From contig JASHUH010000182.1 in the NCBI GenBank assembly GCA_030040115.1, positions 1 through 6,304 of the forward strand: 6,304 bases of DNA, read 5' to 3'. The notes under the pieces are model-generated. The model did not search any database. It saw only the letters and a program-made list of their open reading frames with translations, and was not told the origin of the DNA. The position numbers and the translations under genes were made by a program. The DNA comes from Acidobacteriaceae bacterium. Its GTDB lineage: Bacteria; Acidobacteriota; Terriglobia; Terriglobales; Acidobacteriaceae. Within the stretch, counting starts at the first letter, position 1; every line of letters starts with the position of its first letter. Shown piece after piece: positions 1-4,648 of the stretch.

Positions 1-255
1 GAGTTCAAGGGGTTCGCCACCCGCTATTTGCTGCAGCCAGAGCTCCGGCGTTCTGGTGTTTTGCGCCAAATTGACCGTCGTCACGGAGTACGCCAGCCAC
101 TTGCCGTCCGGCGAAACCGCCGTATCCCCCAGCCGCTTCATCTTCATCATGTCGGCGAAGGTCATCGGCCGCTTGGACGCCGCTCGCTGGGCCGTACACG
201 GCAGAATCCAAAAGAGACTGAGGCCGGCCAATAGGACAGGAGCGAGTTTGCGCAT
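1..255 (-). CDS. S9 family peptidase (prolyl oligopeptidase / acylaminoacyl-peptidase type), N-terminal fragment
   Basis: The gene starts at the ATG complementary to 253-255 and runs off the left edge, leaving 85 codons with no stop. Residues 1-22 form a signal peptide: positive MRK, a hydrophobic stretch of about residues 5-19, then PCTAQ. Cys20 follows Pro, so it is a poor lipobox and signal peptidase I cleavage is more likely. The mature start (MTFADMMKMKRLGD, residues 31-44) followed by AVSPDGKWLAYSV (46-58) and ELWLQ (71-75) is the usual opening of secreted S9 peptidases. There the SPDGKWLAY motif is the first blade of the beta-propeller that covers the C-terminal alpha/beta-hydrolase domain. 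The catalytic Ser-Asp-His domain lies outside the window, so activity cannot be judged. The start is supported by AGAAGGA (complement of 263-269), 7 nt upstream. The gene is divergent from hypA and has no visible functional link to it. Confidence 0.85.
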   Translation of the reverse strand, partial: MRKLAPVLLAGLSLFWILPCTAQRAASKRPMTFADMMKMKRLGDTAVSPDGKWLAYSVTTVNLAQNTRTPELWLQQIAGGEPLEL

Positions 256-420
256 GACGGATTCCTTCTCCGCGTGGTTTTTGGACAATCTTTCTGCGTG
301 AAGAGCAAGTGTACACCGCGGGCGCCGAAACTCGCGGCGTATCCGATGGCTCTGTCCCCCGGCGGAAACGCCGCCGCCGCTGCGCCCGGCGTGGGTTGCG
401 CGGCGTAAAATTGAGTTTCC
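256..420. other. Divergent intergenic region between the S9 peptidase gene and hypA
   Basis: These 165 bp must hold the promoters of both flanking genes, but no clear -35/-10 pair is visible for either. Items seen: the purine-rich ribosome site of the S9 gene (complement of 263-269); an 8-bp palindrome GTGTACAC at 309-316; a 9-bp direct repeat CGCGGCGTA at 333-341 and 399-407; a hairpin with a GAAA tetraloop and 5-bp stem at 360-373 (CGGCG/CGCCG); and a TAAAAT box at 406-411. If that box is a -10 element, hypA would start transcription only a few bases before its ATG. It has no recognisable -35 partner and hypA has no good Shine-Dalgarno, so a leaderless hypA message is possible but unproven. 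In such GC-rich DNA the repeats could be chance. Confidence 0.4.
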
Positions 421-858
421 ATGCATGAGCTCTCCATCGCCGCCAGCATCGTGGACGCGGTCACGGAGTCGGCTGCTGCGTATCCCGGCGCGCGTGTCAC
501 GGCGGTGCGGCTGCGCGTGGGCGCGCTGGCCGCGGTCATTGAAGACTCGCTGCAATTCTGCTGGGACATTGCCACAGAAGGCACGCCGCTCCAGGGCGCG
601 GCGCTGGTGGTGCGGGTCATGCCGGTCGTGATTCATTGCGCCGGCTGCGGCGTGGACGCGGAACTCGACGGCGTGCAGAGCTTCCGCTGCCCGCGCTGCG
701 GCGAGCTGGCCGCCGACCTGCGCCAGGGCCGGGAACTGGAGATTGAGTCGATCGAGCTGGAAGAGCCGGACCCGGCTTGCGAGTCGGCGAGTCAGCAGGT
801 CAGCGAGTCAGCGGAGCCCGCTGCACCAGTAATGAACCAGACCGGGAGGTGGGAATGA
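421..858 (+). CDS. hypA: HypA, nickel metallochaperone for [NiFe]-hydrogenase maturation
   Basis: HypA (HybF family) delivers Ni(II) with HypB to the large subunit of [NiFe] hydrogenases, and in some bacteria also to urease. The protein begins MHELSIA, and the invariant N-terminal Met-His-Glu supplies the nickel ligand His2, which fixes the start at 421 although no good Shine-Dalgarno precedes it. The zinc-finger cysteines are C73-x2-C76 and C90-P-R-C93. The core is complete by about residue 115 (ELEIESIELEE). At 145 aa the protein is about 30 residues longer than the usual ~113-118. The extra tail (about 116-145, rich in Ser, Glu, Gln and Pro) is largely encoded by an 8-bp tandem repeat at 779-810 and looks unstructured. 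The stop overlaps the hypB start (ATGA, 855-858), giving translational coupling. No other hyp or hydrogenase gene is present in the window. Confidence 0.95.
   Translation: MHELSIAASIVDAVTESAAAYPGARVTAVRLRVGALAAVIEDSLQFCWDIATEGTPLQGAALVVRVMPVVIHCAGCGVDAELDGVQSFRCPRCGELAADLRQGRELEIESIELEEPDPACESASQQVSESAEPAAPVMNQTGRWE
779..818 (+). repeat. 8-bp tandem repeat (consensus GCGAGTCA) inside the 3' end of hypA
   Basis: Consecutive octamers are GCGAGTCG (779-786), GCGAGTCA (787-794), GCAGGTCA (795-802) and GCGAGTCA (803-810), followed by a decayed unit GCGGAGCC (811-818). The unit is not a multiple of three, so it is not a peptide repeat. It encodes the hypA tail residues from about E121 to E132. It resembles the short tandem repeats normally seen between genes. 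It was probably captured when the hypA reading frame ran through a former hypA-hypB spacer (inference). Confidence 0.85.
844..849 (+). promoter_or_regulatory. Shine-Dalgarno of hypB
   Basis: GGGAGG lies 5 nt before the ATG at 855 and inside the last codons of hypA. It decides the hypB start: the frame is open upstream to a TTG at 777, but that extension has no ribosome site and reads through the octamer repeat. Confidence 0.75.
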
Positions 859-1538
859 TCACGCGGATTGTGGAGCTGCGGCGAGGCATTCTGAAGAAGA
901 ATGATGAACTGGCGGCAGCCTTGCGCCGCCGCTACATCGCCGCCGGCGTGCTGGTGCTTAATCTGGTTTCGAGCCCCGGCGCCGGCAAGACGACATTCCT
1001 CGAATGGACCTTACGGAAACTGCGCCAAGCGGGAGCGCGCGCCGCGGCGCTGGTGGGCGACCTCGAAACCGACAAGGATGCACGGTGCCTCGCCGCCAGC
1101 GGCGCGCCCGCCCGGCAAATCAATACCCATGGCATTTGCCACCTCGACGCCGAAATGGTGGGCAAGCATCTCGACGCCTGGAGCGAAACCGCCGGCGCCA
1201 ACGGCGCGACTCTGGCCGCACTTGATTATCTCTTCATCGAGAACGTCGGCAACCTGGTGTGCCCGTCGAGCTACGACCTGGGCGAGCGCATCCGCGTGGC
1301 CTTGCTCAGCGTAACCGAGGGCGAAGACAAGCCGCTCAAATACCCTGCGCTGTTCAACTCCGCCGACACGGCCGTGATCACCAAAATCGATCTTGCCGCG
1401 CCCTGCGCCTTCGACCGCGAACTCACCCTCCGCAACCTCAATGAAATCCGCCCCGGCATCCGGGTCTTTGAAACCAGCGCCAAGACCGGCGCCGGCATGG
1501 AGGAGTGGCTGGCCTATCTCCAGGCCGAACGGACGTAA
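855..1538 (+). CDS. hypB: HypB, GTPase and nickel-insertion accessory protein for [NiFe] hydrogenase
   Basis: This 227-aa G3E-family (SIMIBI) GTPase drives nickel transfer with HypA. The P-loop is SSPGAGKTT (39-47). DLETDKDA (69-76) is the switch I region. The G-domain metal site is C95-H96 (CHLDA), with C136 in the invariant ENVGNLVCPSSYDLGE segment (129-144). The base-recognition motif is TKIDL (176-180) and the G5 motif is SAKTG (208-212). The N-terminus lacks both the CxxCGC high-affinity nickel site of E. coli HypB and a His-rich stretch, so only the G-domain metal site remains. Usual HypB has INTGKxCHLDA where this protein reads INTHGICHLDA, placing an extra His92 beside the metal ligands. 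The start at 855 is supported by GGGAGG and by the ATGA overlap with hypA. The product is cytoplasmic. Other hyp genes (C, D, E, F) must lie elsewhere. Confidence 0.96.
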   Translation: MITRIVELRRGILKKNDELAAALRRRYIAAGVLVLNLVSSPGAGKTTFLEWTLRKLRQAGARAAALVGDLETDKDARCLAASGAPARQINTHGICHLDAEMVGKHLDAWSETAGANGATLAALDYLFIENVGNLVCPSSYDLGERIRVALLSVTEGEDKPLKYPALFNSADTAVITKIDLAAPCAFDRELTLRNLNEIRPGIRVFETSAKTGAGMEEWLAYLQAERT

Positions 1539-1663
1539 CTCAGCTCAGTGGCCCTGCCGCGAACCGATGCCGGCCTTGCGGCGCATTGCAGTGGGGCGCC
1601 CTATCCCCAAGAGCCGCCGTCATCCGGCTCCGCCGGCGCGGAACTTGGGCGCGGAATTTGGGC

Positions 1664-1692
1664 TTGACATTCTTCTTCCCGCCTGCCATCTT
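1664..1692 (+). promoter_or_regulatory. Possible sigma-70-type promoter for the small protein / beta-barrel operon
   Basis: A perfect -35 box TTGACA (1664-1669) is followed after a 17-bp spacer by CATCTT (1687-1692), which keeps A2, T3 and the last T of TATAAT. It sits in an AT-rich patch between two GC-rich blocks. A second TTGACA at 1691-1696 has no good -10 at 16-18 bp. This is inferred from sequence only. Confidence 0.35.
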
Positions 1693-1718
1693 GACAACAA
1701 TCAATTGGACAAGAAAGT

Positions 1719-1738
1719 AACCGGCGTGGCGGTTTTTT
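1719..1738 (+). terminator. Weak terminator-like hairpin with T6 tail
   Basis: A 5-bp stem AACCG (1719-1723) / CGGTT (1730-1734) with a 6-nt loop runs into six Ts (1733-1738). The stem is short. It could end hypAB read-through or, if the promoter at 1664-1692 is used, act as an early attenuator about 20 nt into the leader of the next operon. Confidence 0.3.
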
Positions 1739-1775
1739 CGCGCGCTACGGGCAAAGCTTCGATTCCGGCCTTCGA

Positions 1776-1797
1776 CTCAGAGCGACCCTGCTCTGGG
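1776..1797 (+). other. Leader hairpin, 8-bp stem
   Basis: CTCAGAGC (1776-1783) pairs with GCTCTGGG (1790-1797) around the loop GACCCT. Six inner pairs are Watson-Crick, then one T-G and one C-G pair. The next bases, CTGACCT (1798-1804), are exactly complementary to AGGTCAG (1908-1914), which overlaps the Shine-Dalgarno of the next gene. The stem could therefore position an anti-Shine-Dalgarno. No known riboswitch class is recognised. Confidence 0.4.
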
Positions 1798-1903
1798 CTG
1801 ACCTGATACGCGTGTTCCCGAAAGGATCGAGTTACAAACATAGCCGTCGCGCGGACGGAGCCGGACGGCGAGGATGCGATTGTATTTTCCCCAGCCCGTT
1901 GCC

Positions 1904-1910
1904 AGGGAGG
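1904..1910 (+). promoter_or_regulatory. Shine-Dalgarno of the small protein gene
   Basis: AGGGAGG lies 4 nt before the GTG at 1915 and 10 nt before the ATG at 1921. Neither spacing is ideal, so either codon could be the start. The 3' half of the site is complementary to 1798-1804. Confidence 0.6.
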
Positions 1911-1914
1911 TCAG

Positions 1915-2229
1915 GTGAACATGACCCACTATGACATTTCGGCTTCAGTCAGCAGCCCACCCACAAACGTCTCTCTGCGGATCGACGGCAAACTCATTGA
2001 CCTGGCGCGCGACTCCTCCGGCGCTTGGACCGGCAAGGCGCAGTTGGAACTTTCAAGCCCCGCGCCGGTGGATTTTCGCGCCGTCGGCATTGCCGCGGCG
2101 CCGTGGACCCTGGAAGTGAAATTCACGCCCAAGACGCCGTCCGGCGCCGACCCTACCGACTTCAAGCACGAAGACAAAATTCCACCCGAAATGCTGTCCA
2201 TCTTTGCCGCCAAAGTAACTCTCAAGTGA
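1915..2229 (+). CDS. Small protein of unknown function, predicted beta-rich, no signal peptide
   Basis: The product is 104 aa from GTG at 1915, or 102 aa from ATG at 1921. I do not recognise a family. Alternating hydrophobic stretches (ISASVSS at 8-14, VSLRIDGKLIDL at 19-30, KAQLELSS at 41-48, VDFRAVGI at 52-59, WTLEVKFTP at 64-72, FAAKVTLK at 97-104) suggest a single beta-sandwich domain. A polar loop of about 73-90 contains an acidic/basic patch (DFKHEDK). There are no Cys residues, no signal sequence and no membrane segment, so it should stay in the cytoplasm unless exported by another route. The following gene starts 12 nt after its stop, with the ribosome site touching the stop codon, so the two are very probably cotranscribed and coupled. 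The real-gene call rests on the ribosome site, operon spacing and balanced composition, not on homology. Confidence 0.7.
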   Translation: MNMTHYDISASVSSPPTNVSLRIDGKLIDLARDSSGAWTGKAQLELSSPAPVDFRAVGIAAAPWTLEVKFTPKTPSGADPTDFKHEDKIPPEMLSIFAAKVTLK

Positions 2230-2234
2230 GGAGG
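2228..2234 (+). promoter_or_regulatory. Shine-Dalgarno of the beta-barrel gene
   Basis: GAGGAGG overlaps the TGA of the preceding gene and lies 7 nt before the GTG at 2242. It supports this GTG start; the ATG at 2235 is in another frame. Confidence 0.8.
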
Positions 2235-2241
2235 ATGATTT

Positions 2242-3165
2242 GTGAGGCTCGTTATCCTGTCGGCTGTTGCATCCAGCCTGACGGCGGGCGTCTGGGCCCA
2301 GACTTCCGCCTATCAAACCGCGGACGGAACCACCAGCATCTTTCTCAACAACGCCAAGGCCAGCCTGGTGTTTAACGTCAGCGACGTGAAATTCGACGCC
2401 GGCTATCTGCACGAGGGCGCAGGCACGCCCCTCAAGTACGGCTTCAATCCCAAGTCGCTCGAATATGGATTCGATGTGTTCGGAAAGCCAGCCAGCAGCT
2501 TAGAAAATCAGGTGTTCCAGAAAGGCAATGCCCCGCCCTCCTTTGGCGTGCTGGCGTCCATCGGTTATCACTCGCCGTTTGCCGATCTCAGCGCGCAGAC
2601 GCCCAAAACCCGTCTGCGCGACGACTGGGCGCTGGTTGCCCTCTCGTACACGCGCTCCACGTTCACCACCGTCGCCAGCGCCTCCGCCGAGCCGGTGAAG
2701 CAATTTTTCGACGGCTTCCGCATTCTGCCCGCCTACGACGCGCTGCTCAACTTGAATTCCGCAAACGGCGTGGGCGTCATTCTGGGCGCGGCGGCGGGCG
2801 TGGAGCGCACCAATAATGTCGACGAGTTGACGCCGGTGACGATTGACACGCCGGTGCTCCAATCCGGCGCCGGGCTGGCGCCGTTTTCGGTGGTCAATCA
2901 GACCAGCGGCTACTTAGGGGCCTATGAGAAGTTGTATGCGGCTCCTATTTACACCGATGCGGTGGTGATTCCCAAGCGGGCGTCGTGGTTCGATTTCGAC
3001 TTCTTCACGCGCTTCAATGTGGCCCACGCCGATCGTTATGAGGAAGGCGGCCTGGGCGTGTTCCTTGCGCGCCCGGAAGAGCCCACCAAGGTTCTCGGCG
3101 GTCTCAGCGTGGGCTGGAAGAATGGCGCGCCCAGCTACGCTGTGGTGTGCGGCTTTGCGTTTTAG
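2242..3165 (+). CDS. Predicted outer-membrane beta-barrel protein of unknown function
   Basis: The 307-aa product starts with a clear Sec signal peptide: MRLVILSAVASSLTAGVWA, with probable cleavage after A19 before QTSAYQ. The mature chain is rich in Gly, Ala and aromatic residues, with amphipathic strands such as ASLVFNVSDVKFDAGYL (40-56), FGVLASIGYH (101-110), DWALVALSYTR (128-138), GVGVILGAAAGVER (176-189) and, near the end, GGLGVFLAR and VLGGLSVGWK. The last strand SYAVVCGFAF ends in Phe, the usual C-terminal signal for insertion by the BAM complex. Longer loops carry Pro/Asn/Asp turns. This fits an outer-membrane beta-barrel, but I recognise no family and cannot name a ligand. The single Cys lies in the last strand. 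It is the second gene of a probable two-gene operon and lies tail-to-tail with the VWA gene. The outer-membrane call is inference from pattern and needs a structure prediction. Confidence 0.75.
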   Translation: MRLVILSAVASSLTAGVWAQTSAYQTADGTTSIFLNNAKASLVFNVSDVKFDAGYLHEGAGTPLKYGFNPKSLEYGFDVFGKPASSLENQVFQKGNAPPSFGVLASIGYHSPFADLSAQTPKTRLRDDWALVALSYTRSTFTTVASASAEPVKQFFDGFRILPAYDALLNLNSANGVGVILGAAAGVERTNNVDELTPVTIDTPVLQSGAGLAPFSVVNQTSGYLGAYEKLYAAPIYTDAVVIPKRASWFDFDFFTRFNVAHADRYEEGGLGVFLARPEEPTKVLGGLSVGWKNGAPSYAVVCGFAF

Positions 3166-3271
3166 GCTATTGACTGCTGGATTCGTACCCGTGCGTTCCG
3201 GTCTCCCGGGGTCTCGATTCTTAGACCTGGGAAAGCTCGATTCCAACCCTCCGGATCATGCGGGCGGAGTC
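3166..3271. other. Tail-to-tail gap with a possible shared hairpin
   Basis: These 106 bp separate two convergent genes. The only structure seen is an imperfect hairpin: GGTCT (3210-3214) pairs with AGACC (3223-3227) around an 8-nt loop, extended after a small internal loop by CCC (3205-3207) with GGG (3229-3231). It has no T-run on either strand, so a terminator role is only possible. Confidence 0.3.
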
Positions 3272-4510
3272 TCAGTGGATCGTCCTCGATTTGTGCTGCA
3301 TATAATCCATCAGCAGGTATTGCCCCAGCGTATCGGGCGTGGTGAAGTAGGCTTTACCCCGGCACATGGCGCTCACCTTGTGCACAAACTGCACCAGGTC
3401 GTAATCCGACGCCAGCATAAACGTGTTGATCATGATATTCGAGCGCTTGCAGCGAGCCACTTCTTCCAGCGTCTCGCTCACCACCAGGGGATCAAGACCA
3501 TAGGGATTTTTATAGATGCGGCCGTCGGGCAGCGTGAGCGCCGAGGGCTTGCCGTCGGTGATCATCACAATTTGCTTCATGTCCTTGCGCTGCCGCGCCA
3601 GCACCCGTTGCGCCACCCGCAGCCCCTCGCGCGTGTTCGTATGCCACGGCCCCACTTTGACCCGCGCCAAGTGCGACACCGGCATCTCCTCGGCCGAATC
3701 GTGAAACAGCACCAGCGAAAGCGAGTCGCCGGGATATTGCGTGCGGATAAGATGCGACATGGCCATGGCCACGCGTTTAGCCGGCGTAAAGCGGTCTTCG
3801 CCGTACAGAATCATCGAGTGCGAGCAGTCGAGCATCACCACCGTGGCGCAGGAGCTTTGATATTCGCATTGGTGGACGTGGAGATCGCCGTACTCAAGCT
3901 CGAGCGGCAGGCCAACGCCCTCGCGCATGATCGCCGAGTTGAGCGTGGCCGTAGTGTCGAGGTTCAAGGTGTCGCCGAATTCGTAGCGCCGCGAAGCTCC
4001 GCTGGCCTCGATGCCCGTCGCCCAGTGGCGCGTGTCGTGGCGGCCGTAGCTCGATTTGCCCAGCGACCCGAGCAGGTCGCGGAGCGTTTTGAAGCCGAGA
4101 AGATCGAGGCTCTTGTCGGTCACCTCGAAGCGCACCTCGCCTTCCACTTTGCCGATCTCGCCATTGCCGGCCGCGGTGCGGTCCGCGTCCTGCCACGCCT
4201 GTGACGACGAAATGTAATTCTCCCGCTCCATGCGCTCGATCAGCTTGTCGATGACTTCGTCGAGCTTTCCCTGCGCGGCAAGCTGCTCCAGTTGCTCGCG
4301 CAGCGATTCGTCGAACAAATCGCTGTTCTGCAGGGCGCGCCGCAAGGCCTCGCGCAGATCGTCGAGAGTCTTGTCGAGATCCTGGAACGAAGTGTACGGA
4401 TCGTAGAACCCTGAGTTCAGAAAGTAATTCGAGAGCGCCTGCAGCAGGCTCTCGAGGTCGATCTCCGAGGCCAGGTCGCCGTTGTATTTGGTGTAGCGAA
4501 CACGCTTCAT
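3272..4510 (-). CDS. VWA-domain (MIDAS) protein, partner of the AAA+ ATPase
   Basis: The product is 412 aa and has no signal peptide or membrane segment. Residues about 40-100 are strongly charged and helical ([17 protein letters not shown] and on to ERMEREN) and probably bind a partner. Residues about 120-215 form a middle region. The VWA domain spans about 222-400. Its MIDAS metal site is complete: D228-C-S230-H-S232 after VVML, a Thr in HTNTREGL (T291 or T293), and D319 in MITDGKP. Such proteins bind a divalent ion through the MIDAS and act with a MoxR/ChlI-type ATPase, as in RavA-ViaA, NorQ-NorD and CbbQ-CbbO. It resembles the uncharacterised VWA proteins that neighbour ChlI-like ATPases in mycobacteria (the Rv0958/Rv0959 pair; recalled, not searched). 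The gene lies 137 nt downstream of the ATPase gene on the same strand. No clear Shine-Dalgarno precedes its ATG; the upstream bases are repeat DNA. The client is unknown. Confidence 0.88.
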   Translation of the reverse strand: MKRVRYTKYNGDLASEIDLESLLQALSNYFLNSGFYDPYTSFQDLDKTLDDLREALRRALQNSDLFDESLREQLEQLAAQGKLDEVIDKLIERMERENYISSSQAWQDADRTAAGNGEIGKVEGEVRFEVTDKSLDLLGFKTLRDLLGSLGKSSYGRHDTRHWATGIEASGASRRYEFGDTLNLDTTATLNSAIMREGVGLPLELEYGDLHVHQCEYQSSCATVVMLDCSHSMILYGEDRFTPAKRVAMAMSHLIRTQYPGDSLSLVLFHDSAEEMPVSHLARVKVGPWHTNTREGLRVAQRVLARQRKDMKQIVMITDGKPSALTLPDGRIYKNPYGLDPLVVSETLEEVARCKRSNIMINTFMLASDYDLVQFVHKVSAMCRGKAYFTTPDTLGQYLLMDYMQHKSRTIH

Positions 4511-4647
4511 AAACCCAGCTTTCAGCGTTTAGCCCTCAGCTTCGAACTTTCAGCCCCTAGCCGCCGGCTGCCGTCAGAGCCCTGCGCTTCCTCGGTCCTT
4601 CGTCGACCCCTTTTTCCCTAGTCCCTAGTCCCTAGTCCCTTAGTCCC
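4511..4647 (-). other. Spacer between ATPase and VWA genes, mostly short repeats
   Basis: These 137 bp contain no gene, no convincing promoter and no Shine-Dalgarno for the VWA gene. They are built from two families of short repeats, described separately (4519-4562 and 4616-4648), separated by about 50 bp of GC-rich unique sequence. If the two genes share a transcript, the repeats are transcribed between them. Confidence 0.6.
4519..4562. repeat. Degenerate octamer-like repeat (CTTTCAGC / CCCTAGCC type)
   Basis: On the plus strand: CTTTCAGC (4519-4526), GTTTAGCC (4527-4534), CTCAGC (4535-4540), a 6-bp break, CTTTCAGC (4547-4554) and CCCTAGCC (4555-4562). Copies are diverged and not all in register, so this is an old, decayed array. 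It occupies the place where the VWA ribosome site should be. Confidence 0.6.
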
Positions 4648-4648
4648 T
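4616..4648. repeat. 7-bp tandem repeat CCCTAGT directly after the ATPase stop codon
   Basis: Three perfect units CCCTAGT (4616-4622, 4623-4629, 4630-4636) are followed by a unit with one inserted T, CCCTTAGT (4637-4644), and a partial CCCT (4645-4648). The last base overlaps the complement of the ATPase TGA (4648-4650). In transcript sense the unit reads ACTAGGG. Perfect neighbouring copies point to recent slippage. The array lacks the unit length and spacers of a CRISPR. Confidence 0.9.

Larger units (their letters stand above)
1539..1914. other. Gene-free region: hypB 3' flank, possible promoter and long leader
   Basis: No credible gene lies in these 376 bp. The open frames that cross it are continuations of shadow frames from hypB and are rich in Pro, Ala and Arg. 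From 1539 to about 1660 it is GC-rich, with a 6-bp hairpin GAGCCG/CGGCTC at 1611-1630 that lacks a T-run and could mark the end of hypAB transcripts. From about 1655 to 1720 it becomes AT-richer and contains TTGACA twice (1664-1669 and 1691-1696). The rest, to the ribosome site at 1904-1910, contains several hairpins. It would form an unusually long 5' leader of about 215 nt for the next operon if the 1664 promoter is real. Confidence 0.6.

Noticed and set aside
162..620. 152-codon minus-strand open frame over the S9 gene start and hypA
   Set aside because: It conflicts with two confidently recognised genes (S9 peptidase signal peptide region and HypA MHEL start) and has low-complexity composition.
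777..854. TTG at 777 as an upstream start for hypB
   Set aside because: It has no ribosome site, encodes repeat-derived residues absent from HypB proteins, and a good Shine-Dalgarno precedes the ATG at 855.
1393..1806. Plus-strand open frame continuing from hypB into the gene-free region
   Set aside because: It starts inside hypB in another frame, is Pro/Ala/Ser/Arg-rich, and has no ribosome site or recognisable domain.
1738..1830. c-di-GMP (GEMM) or TPP riboswitch, suggested by GGGCAAAGC and ACCTGAT
   Set aside because: Only isolated fragments match. The paired GGTTACC-type half of GEMM and the CTGAGA half of the TPP motif are absent in the right places.
3017..4204. 395-codon plus-strand open frame
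   Set aside because: It lies antisense to the VWA gene, whose MIDAS motifs are unmistakable, and overlaps the end of the beta-barrel gene. Its His/Arg/Ala-rich composition is typical of an antisense shadow in GC-rich DNA.
4616..4648. CRISPR array
   Set aside because: Units are 7 bp, directly adjacent and without spacers.
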